64,000 nt of DNA from UBA1845 sp002338715. Lineage in GTDB: Bacteria; Planctomycetota; Phycisphaerae; UBA1845. The stretch's first letter is position 1; each line of letters starts with the position of its first letter. The position numbers were made by a program, and so were the translations under genes. Below, one piece after another: positions 15,810 through 23,686 of this stretch. The DNA lies in assembly GCA_035344155.1 (NCBI GenBank), contig DAORAL010000009.1, forward strand, positions 66,120-130,119, read 5' to 3'. The notes under the pieces are model-generated. The model made no database searches. It saw only the letters and a program-made list of their open reading frames with translations, and was not told the DNA's origin.

Positions 15810-17003
15810 TTGTTCAATCCGACTTCGAAGCGACATGCATGGGCCGTGCGCGGTGCTCGGTGGGGGTTGTTGCTGCTGATGTGCGGCTTCGTCTTGTTGT
15901 CGGTTGCGGTTGACGCCAAAGCTCAGGACGCAGAACCGCAGCGGGCCGAGACCATGGAGTTCGACCCTTCGACGGGTCAGTGGACCGAGGTGTTGCCCCC
16001 GGTTCCCGGAACGCCCGAAGGGGATTTGCGCCTCGCCCGCGCAGAGCATGCCCGTGGTGAGCACAAGCAAACCGTCAAAGCCATCAAGAATTGGTTCAAA
16101 ACGTATGGCGACATGGATCCGCTTCGTCCGGAAGCGGTGCTCCTGCGAAGTCACGCCAGGATCGCGCTGAAGGATTACTACAAGACCTACAAAGAACTCC
16201 AGGAATTCCTCAGCGAGTTTTCGGGAACGAACTACGAAAACGAAGCGTTGAACATGCAGTTCGTCATCGCCGAAGTTTTCCTCTCGGGCACCAAGCGAAA
16301 GTTTCTGGGCATGCGGATTTTGCGGGCCGATGACATTGGCCTGCGCATTCTCGATGACATCGTCGCCAACGATCCCGATTCGCAGTTGGCAGAGTTGGCC
16401 ACCGTGACGAAAGCCCGCTACTACTTCGCCGAAGGTGACTACGCATTCGCCGAGCAGGAATACGGATTCCTGATTCAGCAGTATCCTCGAAGTCGCTACG
16501 TGCGACAGTCGCTGTTGCAGGGTGCGTACGCGGCGCAGGCGAGCTTCACCGGCATCGATTTCGACGATGCCCCGCTCATTGAAGCCGAGGAGCGTTTCCG
16601 TCGATACGTTTCGCTTTATCCCGGGTCAGCCGAGCAGGAAGGGATTGGACTTCTGCTCGACGGCATCAGCGAGACGCGTGCCGAAAAAGAGCTGAGCATC
16701 GGCAAGTACTACGAGAAGGTCGGGCGTTTGAAAGCCGCGCGGTTTTACTACCGTTCGACGCAGACCAATTGGCCCGATACGGTGGCTGCGATCGGTGCGA
16801 CCGAGCGTCTCCAGGCGTTGGTAGGCGTGGAATCGCCCGAGGATGTCGAGACCACCAGCCCGCCGGCAGACGACTTTTCGCCGACGAACGATCCGGCATC
16901 GGATGAGACGATCAAAGACGCAATCGAGCAGCGACCCAGTGCCGCGCGAATGAGTCAGGTACCCGGTGATCAGGTCGCGATGCTCGAGATGTATCCGCAA
17001 TAG
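15810..17003 (+). CDS. BamD/YfiO-like outer-membrane assembly protein with TPR repeats
   Basis: A 397-residue exported helical-repeat protein. TTG 15810 is chosen because AAAGGAG lies 8 bases upstream and it yields a good signal peptide (WGLLLLMCGFVLLSVAVDAKAQ); the ATG at 15768 has no ribosome-binding site. TPR-like helices follow, such as GDYAFAEQEYGFLIQQYPRSRYVRQSLLQGAYA, which is the typical BamD/YbgF pattern, and KYYEKVGRLKAARFYYRST. There is no lipobox cysteine, unlike true BamD. The last 60 residues are Pro/Asp/Ser-rich and disordered. Location next to the LptE-like gene suggests a role in outer-membrane protein or glycolipid assembly; this is inference from fold and context. Confidence 0.75.
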   Translation: MFNPTSKRHAWAVRGARWGLLLLMCGFVLLSVAVDAKAQDAEPQRAETMEFDPSTGQWTEVLPPVPGTPEGDLRLARAEHARGEHKQTVKAIKNWFKTYGDMDPLRPEAVLLRSHARIALKDYYKTYKELQEFLSEFSGTNYENEALNMQFVIAEVFLSGTKRKFLGMRILRADDIGLRILDDIVANDPDSQLAELATVTKARYYFAEGDYAFAEQEYGFLIQQYPRSRYVRQSLLQGAYAAQASFTGIDFDDAPLIEAEERFRRYVSLYPGSAEQEGIGLLLDGISETRAEKELSIGKYYEKVGRLKAARFYYRSTQTNWPDTVAAIGATERLQALVGVESPEDVETTSPPADDFSPTNDPASDETIKDAIEQRPSAARMSQVPGDQVAMLEMYPQ

Positions 17004-17069
17004 GTTCAGTCGAAACACCGTTTGGTCTTGCGGAATCTTCAGAGGTTCCCAGCCAGGAATGGAGTCAGG

Positions 17070-17636
17070 ATGGCAAGGGCCCGAAAATATCGATGCTTGA
17101 CGCTTGTGCTGCTGATGATGGGCGGACTTACAACCGGCTGCGGATATTCGGCGAAGCGGCCTTTTTCTGCCGATATCGATACTGTCTGCGTCGAAATGCT
17201 GCATTCGCGTGAGTTTCGCCGCGAGTTGGAATTTCACCTGACCGAAGCGCTGGTCAAGCGTATTGAGATGGATACGCCGTACAAGATCGCCGATCGTCAG
17301 GTAGCCGACACGGTTTTCAGCGGTGAAATCCTCGAGGTTCGCCAGAACGTTCTGGGCAACCAGTTCCAGACGGACGATCCGCGGGCGATCGGGACGTCGG
17401 TTGTGCTGCGGTATCGGTGGCAGGACCAGCGAACCGGGGAAATCCTCGTGGAGATGCCCCGATTCGTGCACATGGACAGCTATATCCCCACTGTGGGGGA
17501 ATCGTTTACCTCCGGTGTTGCGATTCGCTCTCTCGACAGGATGGCCGAGCGGATCGTCGAAACGATGGAAATCGATTGGCAACCGGGCGAATCCGATTGG
17601 GAAACCGATGGGCAACCCGGTGAAACCGATAGGTAA
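17070..17636 (+). CDS. lptE: LptE-like outer-membrane lipoprotein
   Basis: A 188-residue lipoprotein with lipobox TTGC followed by GYSAKRPF, the pattern seen in LptE-type LPS-assembly proteins (CGY motif). The rest, including HSREFRRELEFHLTEALVKRIE and DTVFSGEILEV, agrees with the two-helix, four-strand LptE fold. LptE plugs the LptD barrel that inserts LPS in the outer membrane; no lptD is in the window, and whether this organism makes LPS is unknown. ATG 17070 has GGAG five bases upstream. The C-terminus is an acidic repeat (WQPGESDWETDGQPGETDR). It follows the BamD-like gene by 66 bases and precedes ftsH. Confidence 0.7.
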   Translation: MARARKYRCLTLVLLMMGGLTTGCGYSAKRPFSADIDTVCVEMLHSREFRRELEFHLTEALVKRIEMDTPYKIADRQVADTVFSGEILEVRQNVLGNQFQTDDPRAIGTSVVLRYRWQDQRTGEILVEMPRFVHMDSYIPTVGESFTSGVAIRSLDRMAERIVETMEIDWQPGESDWETDGQPGETDR

Positions 17637-17661
17637 CACCGATATCGTTCGATTCTGAAAT

Positions 17662-17690
17662 TGGAATCTCTGCCATGAGATTCCTACGAT
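17662..17690 (+). promoter_or_regulatory. ftsH promoter with palindromic operator in the spacer
   Basis: TTGGAA (17662-17667), a 17-base spacer, TACGAT (17685-17690). The stretch 17663-17684 is a perfect palindrome, GGAATCTC-TGCCAT-GAGATTCC, filling the -35/-10 interval. The -10 is identical to that of the icd promoter. A dimeric repressor or activator binding here would directly block or modify RNA polymerase; the same bases could alternatively form a hairpin ending the lptE transcript, but no T-run follows. Confidence 0.5.
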
Positions 17691-17701
17691 ACCTGTGATG
17701 G

Positions 17702-17786
17702 GTTTCCGCAGAGATGGCGGAAACGCTGGCTTGTATATCCCGCAAAGTTGGCCCACAAGAGAGAGGGGCAAGAGAGGGGTTTGCCC
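17702..17786 (+). promoter_or_regulatory. two hairpins in the ftsH leader
   Basis: First hairpin: GTTTCCGC (17702-17709) with GCGGAAAC (17717-17724), seven-base loop. Second: GGGCAA (17766-17771) with TTGCCC (17781-17786). Both fall between the candidate promoter and the ftsH ribosome-binding site AGGAG (17832-17836). They could form a structured 5' leader; function not known. Confidence 0.45.
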
Positions 17787-17846
17787 AGCGACGACTCAAT
17801 CGCATGACCATCCGTGGTCAGTCAGCCGCCTAGGAGAGCAAACAAC

Positions 17847-19871
17847 ATGCCGGAATCCAACGGCAATGGCAACGATCCCAAGAAGCCAGATCCGAACAAG
17901 AAGATGCCGCCGCCCAACATGAAGATGCCGTCGCGCGGTGTGGCGACGTGGATGGTGTTTCTGGCGCTCTCCCTGCTTCTGGTGGTGGTGTTCGCCAAGG
18001 GATTCGACAGCCCCAAGCAAATCACCATCAACCAGTTTGAAACGTACATCGACGACGGTGCGATTCAAAAACTCGAAATCAAAGAAGACCACATCTACGG
18101 CACGCTCAAACCCAACGATCGCAACCCGATCGCCGAGCGCTTCGAAGTGTTCTATCTGCCGCAGGCGATGGACGGTGCGTGGATCGCGCGGCTTAAAGAA
18201 AGACTTCCGGACGCTGAAATCAAACGCGTCCCGCGCAGCTACTGGGTGGAATTCCTTCTCGCGATGCTGCCGTGGTTGTTCATTTTCCTGTTCATCTACC
18301 TGTTCGTGTTCCGCCAGATTCGATCGGCTGGCGGGGGCGGGGGCATCCTCGGAAACTTTGGTCGCTCGCGCCATCGGGTGACGTCGAAGGAGCACGTCAA
18401 CGTCTCATTCGCCGATGTCGCCGGCATTCAGGAAGCCAAGGAAGAAGTTCAGGAACTCATCGAATTCCTCAAGAACCCGAAGCGCTTCCAGCGTTTGGGT
18501 GGACGCATCCCGCGCGGTGTGCTGCTCGTTGGACCGCCCGGGTGCGGTAAGACGTTGATGGCCAAGGCCATCGCAGGTGAAGCCGACGTTCCGTTCTTTT
18601 CGATCAGCGGATCCGACTTCGTCGAGATGTTTGTCGGCGTCGGTGCGTCGCGCGTTCGCGACCTGTTCAAGCAGGCCAAGGACAATTCACCGTGCATCAT
18701 CTTCCTCGATGAAATCGACGCCGTCGGTCGACGTCGCGGCGGGAACTTCGGCGGTGGCGGTCATGACGAACGCGAGCAGACGCTCAACGCCATCCTCGTC
18801 GAGATGGATGGTTTCGATACGTCGGATCAGGTCATTGTCATCGCAGCCACCAACCGCGTGGACGTGCTGGACCCAGCCCTGATTCGTCCGGGTCGTTTCG
18901 ATCGTGAAGTCAGCGTGTCGCTGCCCGATGTGCAGGGTCGCTACGAAATCCTCAAAGTCCACGCCCGCAAGGTGCGCCTCGGACCGAACGTCGACATGCG
19001 TCGTCTTGCCCGAGCCACGCCGATGTTCAGCGGTGCGGAGTTGGCGGCCATCATCAACGAGTCGGCCATCATTGCGACGATGGGCAACAAAGACTACATC
19101 GAGATGGTCGACCTCGAAGAAGCCCGCGACAAGGTTCGCTGGGGTCGCGCCCATCGCAGTCGTCAGGTCGATGAGCATGACAAGAAAGTCACCGCGTACC
19201 ACGAAGCCGGTCACGCCATCGTGCAGGTGCTCCTCAAAGATGCCGACCCGCTGCACAAGGTCAGCATTCTTTCACGCGGTCCGTACGGCGGTGCGACGTT
19301 CTCGCTGCCCGAGCGCGATCGCATGGTCTACACCAAGGAATACCTGATTGCGATGATTCAGGTCGCGTTCGGTGGACGCATCGCGGAAGACATGTTCTTC
19401 GGCGAGATCAGCAGCGGCGCGTCGATGGACATCAAGCAGGTCACCGCGATCGCCCGCCAGATGGTCAAAGAGTACGGCATGAACGAGTCGCTGGGCTTTG
19501 TTTACTACGGTGAAGAAGAGGGCGATATGGGATTGGGTCGGCAGACCTATTCGAGCCAGACCGCCAACCAGATCGATCAGGAAATCAAGAAGCTGATCGA
19601 CAAACTTTACGAGCAGACCGTCAAGTTGATGGAAGACAACAAGAAATGCCTCGAATCAATCGCCGAGGCGCTTCTCAAGTACGAAACGTTGACTGGTGAC
19701 GATGTGCACGCGCTGGTCCGCGGCGAAACGCTGGAGCGCCCGACCATCTCGGACATCCTCGATTCGGAACATTCCAAGCCCGGTTCGGCCATCGGTAAAG
19801 CCAAGCCAGCCGACTCGGAATCGGACGCGGGATTGGACCTCGGTGGTGGGAGTTTGCCCGCGCCTGGTTAG
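17847..19871 (+). CDS. ftsH: ATP-dependent zinc metalloprotease FtsH
   Basis: Membrane-anchored AAA+ protease that degrades misfolded membrane proteins and regulatory substrates. In 674 residues: a Pro/Lys/Asn-rich cytoplasmic N-terminus, membrane segments at about 33-50 and 135-155 with a periplasmic domain between, Walker A GPPGCGKT (229-236), Walker B IIFLDEID (284-291), the second-region-of-homology ATNR...RPGRFD, and the zinc site HEAGH (452-456). ATG 17847 has AGGAG at proper spacing. Position downstream of BamD-like and LptE-like genes suggests a joint envelope-quality theme, as FtsH in E. coli controls LPS synthesis through LpxC. A Rho-independent terminator follows at 19901-19936. 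Confidence 0.97.
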   Translation: MPESNGNGNDPKKPDPNKKMPPPNMKMPSRGVATWMVFLALSLLLVVVFAKGFDSPKQITINQFETYIDDGAIQKLEIKEDHIYGTLKPNDRNPIAERFEVFYLPQAMDGAWIARLKERLPDAEIKRVPRSYWVEFLLAMLPWLFIFLFIYLFVFRQIRSAGGGGGILGNFGRSRHRVTSKEHVNVSFADVAGIQEAKEEVQELIEFLKNPKRFQRLGGRIPRGVLLVGPPGCGKTLMAKAIAGEADVPFFSISGSDFVEMFVGVGASRVRDLFKQAKDNSPCIIFLDEIDAVGRRRGGNFGGGGHDEREQTLNAILVEMDGFDTSDQVIVIAATNRVDVLDPALIRPGRFDREVSVSLPDVQGRYEILKVHARKVRLGPNVDMRRLARATPMFSGAELAAIINESAIIATMGNKDYIEMVDLEEARDKVRWGRAHRSRQVDEHDKKVTAYHEAGHAIVQVLLKDADPLHKVSILSRGPYGGATFSLPERDRMVYTKEYLIAMIQVAFGGRIAEDMFFGEISSGASMDIKQVTAIARQMVKEYGMNESLGFVYYGEEEGDMGLGRQTYSSQTANQIDQEIKKLIDKLYEQTVKLMEDNKKCLESIAEALLKYETLTGDDVHALVRGETLERPTISDILDSEHSKPGSAIGKAKPADSESDAGLDLGGGSLPAPG

Positions 19872-19900
19872 ACGTTGGTTTCTCAATCCAAAGCAAAACG

Positions 19901-19936
19901 AGTGCCACTTCCCGTTGGGCGGTGGCACTTTTTTTT
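19901..19936 (+). terminator. Rho-independent terminator of ftsH
   Basis: AGTGCCAC (19901-19908) pairs with GTGGCACT (19922-19929) around a 13-base loop, followed directly by a run of T to 19936. It sits 29 bases after the ftsH stop, before the convergent nadB gene. Confidence 0.85.
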
Positions 19937-19971
19937 GACATGCGGATGTTGCCTGTTGTCCCTTTGCATAT

Positions 19972-20002
19972 CCCTGGATTCCCGCTTTCGCGGGAATGAC
20001 GG
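19972..20002. repeat. REP-like palindrome, ATTCCCGC-TTTC-GCGGGAAT family
   Basis: Contains the perfect 8-base arms ATTCCCGC and GCGGGAAT with a TTTC loop, flanked by CCCTGG and GACGG. The same sequence recurs at 33736-33766 almost unchanged. It lies between the convergent ends of ftsH and nadB. Confidence 0.85.
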
Positions 20003-20037
20003 TGCGGCTGCATCGCTATGCGCATGCAATCGGTGCT

Positions 20038-21696
20038 CTAACTCCAGCCTTCGAAATGAAGCGGCATTGTGCCGCTGCGACAGGCGCCATCGGTGAGCTG
20101 ATACGTGTGGTGGTGGCGGGCGGATTCGTCTTCGACGGCCTCCACATCACTGCGGAAATGGACGCCGCGACTTTCCTTTCGCGCGTTGGCTGATGCCGCG
20201 ACCATGCGTCCGAGTTGCAGCATGTTCTGCACTTCCCACCCGTCGGGCGAGTCGAACGTCTTGTCGAGAATAAACTTGCTCCAGAAATCGATGATCTCGA
20301 CCGTTTCAGTCAGACGATCACCATTTCGAATGATGCCCGCGTTGCGCCACATGAGCGCCCGCAGACTCTGCTTGATGTCCGCGAGGTCGAGCACTGTCTT
20401 GGGGGACTGCGGTTTGGCGTTGCTCAAGCGTGCAGGTCGCACACCGTTGCCGTTCTTCAAATCGAGGACGGCTGAGTCGCCGGCGATCTTGCCCATCACC
20501 AGGCCTTCGAGCAGGGAGTTGCTGGCCAACCGGTTGGCGCCATGGAGTCCGCTGCATGCCGCTTCACCGCACGCGAGCAGGCCGGGCAGCGTCGAGCGGC
20601 CGCGAATGTCGGCGACCACACCGCCAATTGAATAATGGGCGGCTGGTCTGATCGGAATCAGGTCTTTGCCCACGTCGATTCCAAATTCGTCGCACGTTCT
20701 GGTGATTGTCGGGAAGCGTTTTTCAAAGGTCGATCGCTTGATATGTCGCACGTCGAGAAAGACGTTGGTGCGTCGCGTTTTGTGCAGGCGGTCGACGATC
20801 GCACGGCTGACGACGTCGCGCGGCGCCAGTTCGGCGTCCTTGTGATAGTCGGGCATGAATCGGTTGCCATCCGATTCGACGATGTACGCGCCTTCACCGC
20901 GCACGGCTTCGGAGATCAATGCGCGCGTCGCACCCGCGATGTAGAGTGTGGTCGGATGAAACTGTACGAACTCCATGTCGGCGACGGTTGCGCCTGCCCG
21001 CAGCGCGACGGCGATGCCATCACCGGTAATTTCCGACGGGTTGGTGGTTTCGCGATAGATGCGACCGTATCCACCGCTGGCGAGAATCGTCCGTGTCGCC
21101 CAGATCAATTGATGCCCGTACTTGGGATGGTACGTCACCGCGCCGGCGCATTCGCCATTGATCGTGAGCAGGTCGATGAGGAAGCAGTTCTCGAAGATGC
21201 GAACGTTGTTGTTTTTTCTGGCTTGTTCGGTGAGGTGTTCGCTCAGTGCTTTGCCGGTGGCGTCACCGCCCGTGTGCAAGACGCGCGGGGCGTGGTGGCC
21301 ACCTTCGAGACCGAGGGCGATTTCTCCGTCCTTGCGGTCGAAGGCCATCTGCTGTTCGATCAGATCGCCGATGCGGGCGACCCCTTCGCGACAGACCATC
21401 GCGACGATGTCCGGATGATTCAGTCCTGCGCCGACGGTGGTGGTGTCTTCGATGTGTTGATCGATCGAGTCGGCTGGGTCCATCACCGCGGCGATTCCAC
21501 CCTGCGCCCAATAGGTCGCGGAATCAGGCATCCCGCCTTTGGTCAGCAGCAAAACGTTTGAACCTTCGCTGGCCGCCAATGCGGCGGACAAACCTGCGAC
21601 ACCCGCACCAACCACCAGCACGTCGGTCAGCACGTGTCCCATTCGCGTGGAATCAAAATTGGTCAGATACCGCGACATTGAAAATGAATCAGCCAT
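20038..21696 (-). CDS. nadB: L-aspartate oxidase
   Basis: FAD-dependent oxidase converting L-aspartate to iminoaspartate, first step of bacterial NAD synthesis. The product shows the dinucleotide motif VLVVGAGVAGLSAALAA, GGMPDSATYWAQGGIAA, the substrate region TGGDATGKALSEHL, QFHPTTLY, EAVRGEGAYIV, and the FAD/substrate motif HYSIGGVVAD followed by GEAACSGLHGANRLASNSLLEGL. These distinguish it from SdhA/FrdA. I take ATG 21696 (552 residues); ATG 21678 is also possible and the longer frame to 21819 has no similarity. No nadA or nadC lies nearby. It converges with ftsH. Confidence 0.95.
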   Translation of the reverse strand: MADSFSMSRYLTNFDSTRMGHVLTDVLVVGAGVAGLSAALAASEGSNVLLLTKGGMPDSATYWAQGGIAAVMDPADSIDQHIEDTTTVGAGLNHPDIVAMVCREGVARIGDLIEQQMAFDRKDGEIALGLEGGHHAPRVLHTGGDATGKALSEHLTEQARKNNNVRIFENCFLIDLLTINGECAGAVTYHPKYGHQLIWATRTILASGGYGRIYRETTNPSEITGDGIAVALRAGATVADMEFVQFHPTTLYIAGATRALISEAVRGEGAYIVESDGNRFMPDYHKDAELAPRDVVSRAIVDRLHKTRRTNVFLDVRHIKRSTFEKRFPTITRTCDEFGIDVGKDLIPIRPAAHYSIGGVVADIRGRSTLPGLLACGEAACSGLHGANRLASNSLLEGLVMGKIAGDSAVLDLKNGNGVRPARLSNAKPQSPKTVLDLADIKQSLRALMWRNAGIIRNGDRLTETVEIIDFWSKFILDKTFDSPDGWEVQNMLQLGRMVAASANARKESRGVHFRSDVEAVEDESARHHHTYQLTDGACRSGTMPLHFEGWS

Positions 21697-21783
21697 AACC
21701 GGCATCGTAGGACGACTTGCGATCAACGGCAACGTTGCAATGTCGGCAAACATCCGGGGTGGCTCGGTCGCTTGGGGCGGTGT

Positions 21784-21789
21784 TATAAT
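21784..21789 (+). promoter_or_regulatory. perfect -10 box upstream of the FG-GAP lipoprotein gene
   Basis: TATAAT lies 66 bases before the start at 21856 in the divergent gap with nadB. No good -35 is present at 16-18 bases upstream, so it may depend on an activator or be incidental. Confidence 0.35.
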
Positions 21790-21855
21790 TCGACCCGTGC
21801 TGATTTGCCTTCCCCGCAATCAAACGCAACGCAACACCGAGAAAGAATCCGGCTT

Positions 21856-23619
21856 ATGAACTTACGAATGTCAATGTTATGGGTCGTCGGACTGGCGGCT
21901 GGGTGTGTGCCAAACGCGATCGACCCCGGTCCTGACGAGTTACCGCCCAGCGGCGTCATCAAGATAGACCTCGCGACGGCTGCAACGGATAACGGTGTGC
22001 TGACGCGCGTGTACGGTTCGTCAGGCGATGGCCGGCGCGGTTTGCCGGTCGTCGGCGGGTTTGATTGCGATGGCGATGGGTTTGTCGATACGGCGATGGG
22101 GTCGATCCAAGCCAGTCCGCTCGATCGCCAGGGCGCGGGCGAGGTGCTGCTCGTTTTTGGCGACGGAACGATCGGGGGCATCATCGATACGTTTGGATTC
22201 AGCGACCGCGTGCTCAAGATCGCCGGCGCCGATGTGCTCGAAGTGACCGGCGCGGAAGTCTGGATGGATGATGTTAACGATGACGGGCTGGGCGATTTGC
22301 TTATTTGTCGACAGAACTTTTCGCCGTCGCCGGATCGCAGAGGTGCCGGCGCACTTTCGATCGTGTTCGGGTCGTCGGCGCTACGTGAGCATGCATTGTC
22401 GCATGCGTATCTGGACTTGGCTGATCCGCCGAGTGATGTTGCGATCTTGACCATCGTGGGGGCAGCCGCTTTTGATCGGTTTGGCTTCTGGACGCGCACC
22501 GGCGATGTGACGGGTGATGGCATTGTCGACATCATCGTCGGCGCGGATGAAGCCAACTTCGATCAACTCGCCAACACCGGGGAAGCCTACCTCATTCGCG
22601 GCGGTGAACATCTCAATGGCAAGACCACCATCGATCTCGCCAACTTCGGCGCCACCGAAATCGCGGGGCATATCCTTAAGTTTCTGCCGCCGCCCGATTC
22701 GGGCAATTTTCATCTCGGGGCCACCTGCGCCATCGCTGATCTCGATGGCAACGGTCGTGGTGAAGTGATGTTGGCGGCTGCTTTGACGCGGGCGGGCGGC
22801 GGCATTCGTCTGCCCGATGCGCCGCCTGGAACGGGGGCTGCGATCGGCGGCGCACCCGACGGTCGGATGTACATCATCTGGGATGATAACATCGCAGCCG
22901 ACACCTGGACACCGGGCGAAACGATTACCATCGTTGAGGGGGCGGCCAACTTCACGACGATTCGCGGATCGGAAGACAACGGCGCATTCGGTGAAGAAAT
23001 CGTCGGCGGACTCGACTACAACGGCGACGGTTTCGCCGATCTGTTTTTAGGGGATCTGGTGGCTGACGGACTCAACGGCACGCGTGCGGGTCGCGGTTAT
23101 ATCCTCGATCGGGCGGAGAATCTGCGCGGTCTCGATTTCGTCATCGATGCGCCGCCCGAGGGCATCAAGATCAGCATCATCGAAGGGCCGACCAACAGTT
23201 CGCTCGGCGGCGACACGATGGCCCACGGCGACTTCAACATGGATGGCATCGCCGACCTGGCGATCGGGAGTCCGCACGGTAATCCGCAAGGCCGAATCTC
23301 CGCCGGCGTCGTGCATGTGTTGATTGGCCAGACAAAAGGTTGGCCCGACGTGATCGACCTCGCCCGAATCGACATCGAAGAATCGGGTGTCGACGCGGTG
23401 GCGATCATCGACGGAGCCTCCGGTTCGGCGACCAGCGATGCGGGTGATACGCTTTGCTACAGTGCAGCCGCTGCGGATCTTGATGGGGATGGCCACACCG
23501 ATCTGATCGTCAACGAGATGGCCGGCAATGGCTTGGCGGAAGGCACGGTGGACGTGGGAAACATGCTGTTGATCAGCGGTGCAGCACTATCGGACTTTCC
23601 CGTAAATCAAGCTGAATAA
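21856..23619 (+). CDS. FG-GAP (integrin alpha-like) repeat lipoprotein
   Basis: A 587-residue lipoprotein: short signal peptide with lipobox LAAGC, then an FG-GAP beta-propeller. Seven calcium-loop motifs are visible, e.g. DCDGDGFVD, DVNDDGLGD, DVTGDGIVD, DLDGNGRGE, DYNGDGFAD, DFNMDGIAD and DLDGDGHTD, each followed by a blade ending in motifs such as VHVLIG or AYLIRG. Such propellers usually bind Ca2+ and mediate adhesion or ligand binding at the cell surface. ATG 21856 is chosen since it starts the signal peptide. Ligand unknown. It is followed, same strand, by another exported protein gene after 67 bases. Confidence 0.85.
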   Translation: MNLRMSMLWVVGLAAGCVPNAIDPGPDELPPSGVIKIDLATAATDNGVLTRVYGSSGDGRRGLPVVGGFDCDGDGFVDTAMGSIQASPLDRQGAGEVLLVFGDGTIGGIIDTFGFSDRVLKIAGADVLEVTGAEVWMDDVNDDGLGDLLICRQNFSPSPDRRGAGALSIVFGSSALREHALSHAYLDLADPPSDVAILTIVGAAAFDRFGFWTRTGDVTGDGIVDIIVGADEANFDQLANTGEAYLIRGGEHLNGKTTIDLANFGATEIAGHILKFLPPPDSGNFHLGATCAIADLDGNGRGEVMLAAALTRAGGGIRLPDAPPGTGAAIGGAPDGRMYIIWDDNIAADTWTPGETITIVEGAANFTTIRGSEDNGAFGEEIVGGLDYNGDGFADLFLGDLVADGLNGTRAGRGYILDRAENLRGLDFVIDAPPEGIKISIIEGPTNSSLGGDTMAHGDFNMDGIADLAIGSPHGNPQGRISAGVVHVLIGQTKGWPDVIDLARIDIEESGVDAVAIIDGASGSATSDAGDTLCYSAAAADLDGDGHTDLIVNEMAGNGLAEGTVDVGNMLLISGAALSDFPVNQAE

Positions 23620-23686
23620 GCCGAAACCATGCTCCGATAACCAACTAGCAAATCAACGGTGCACGCGGCCCTGCCGATAGACTGGG

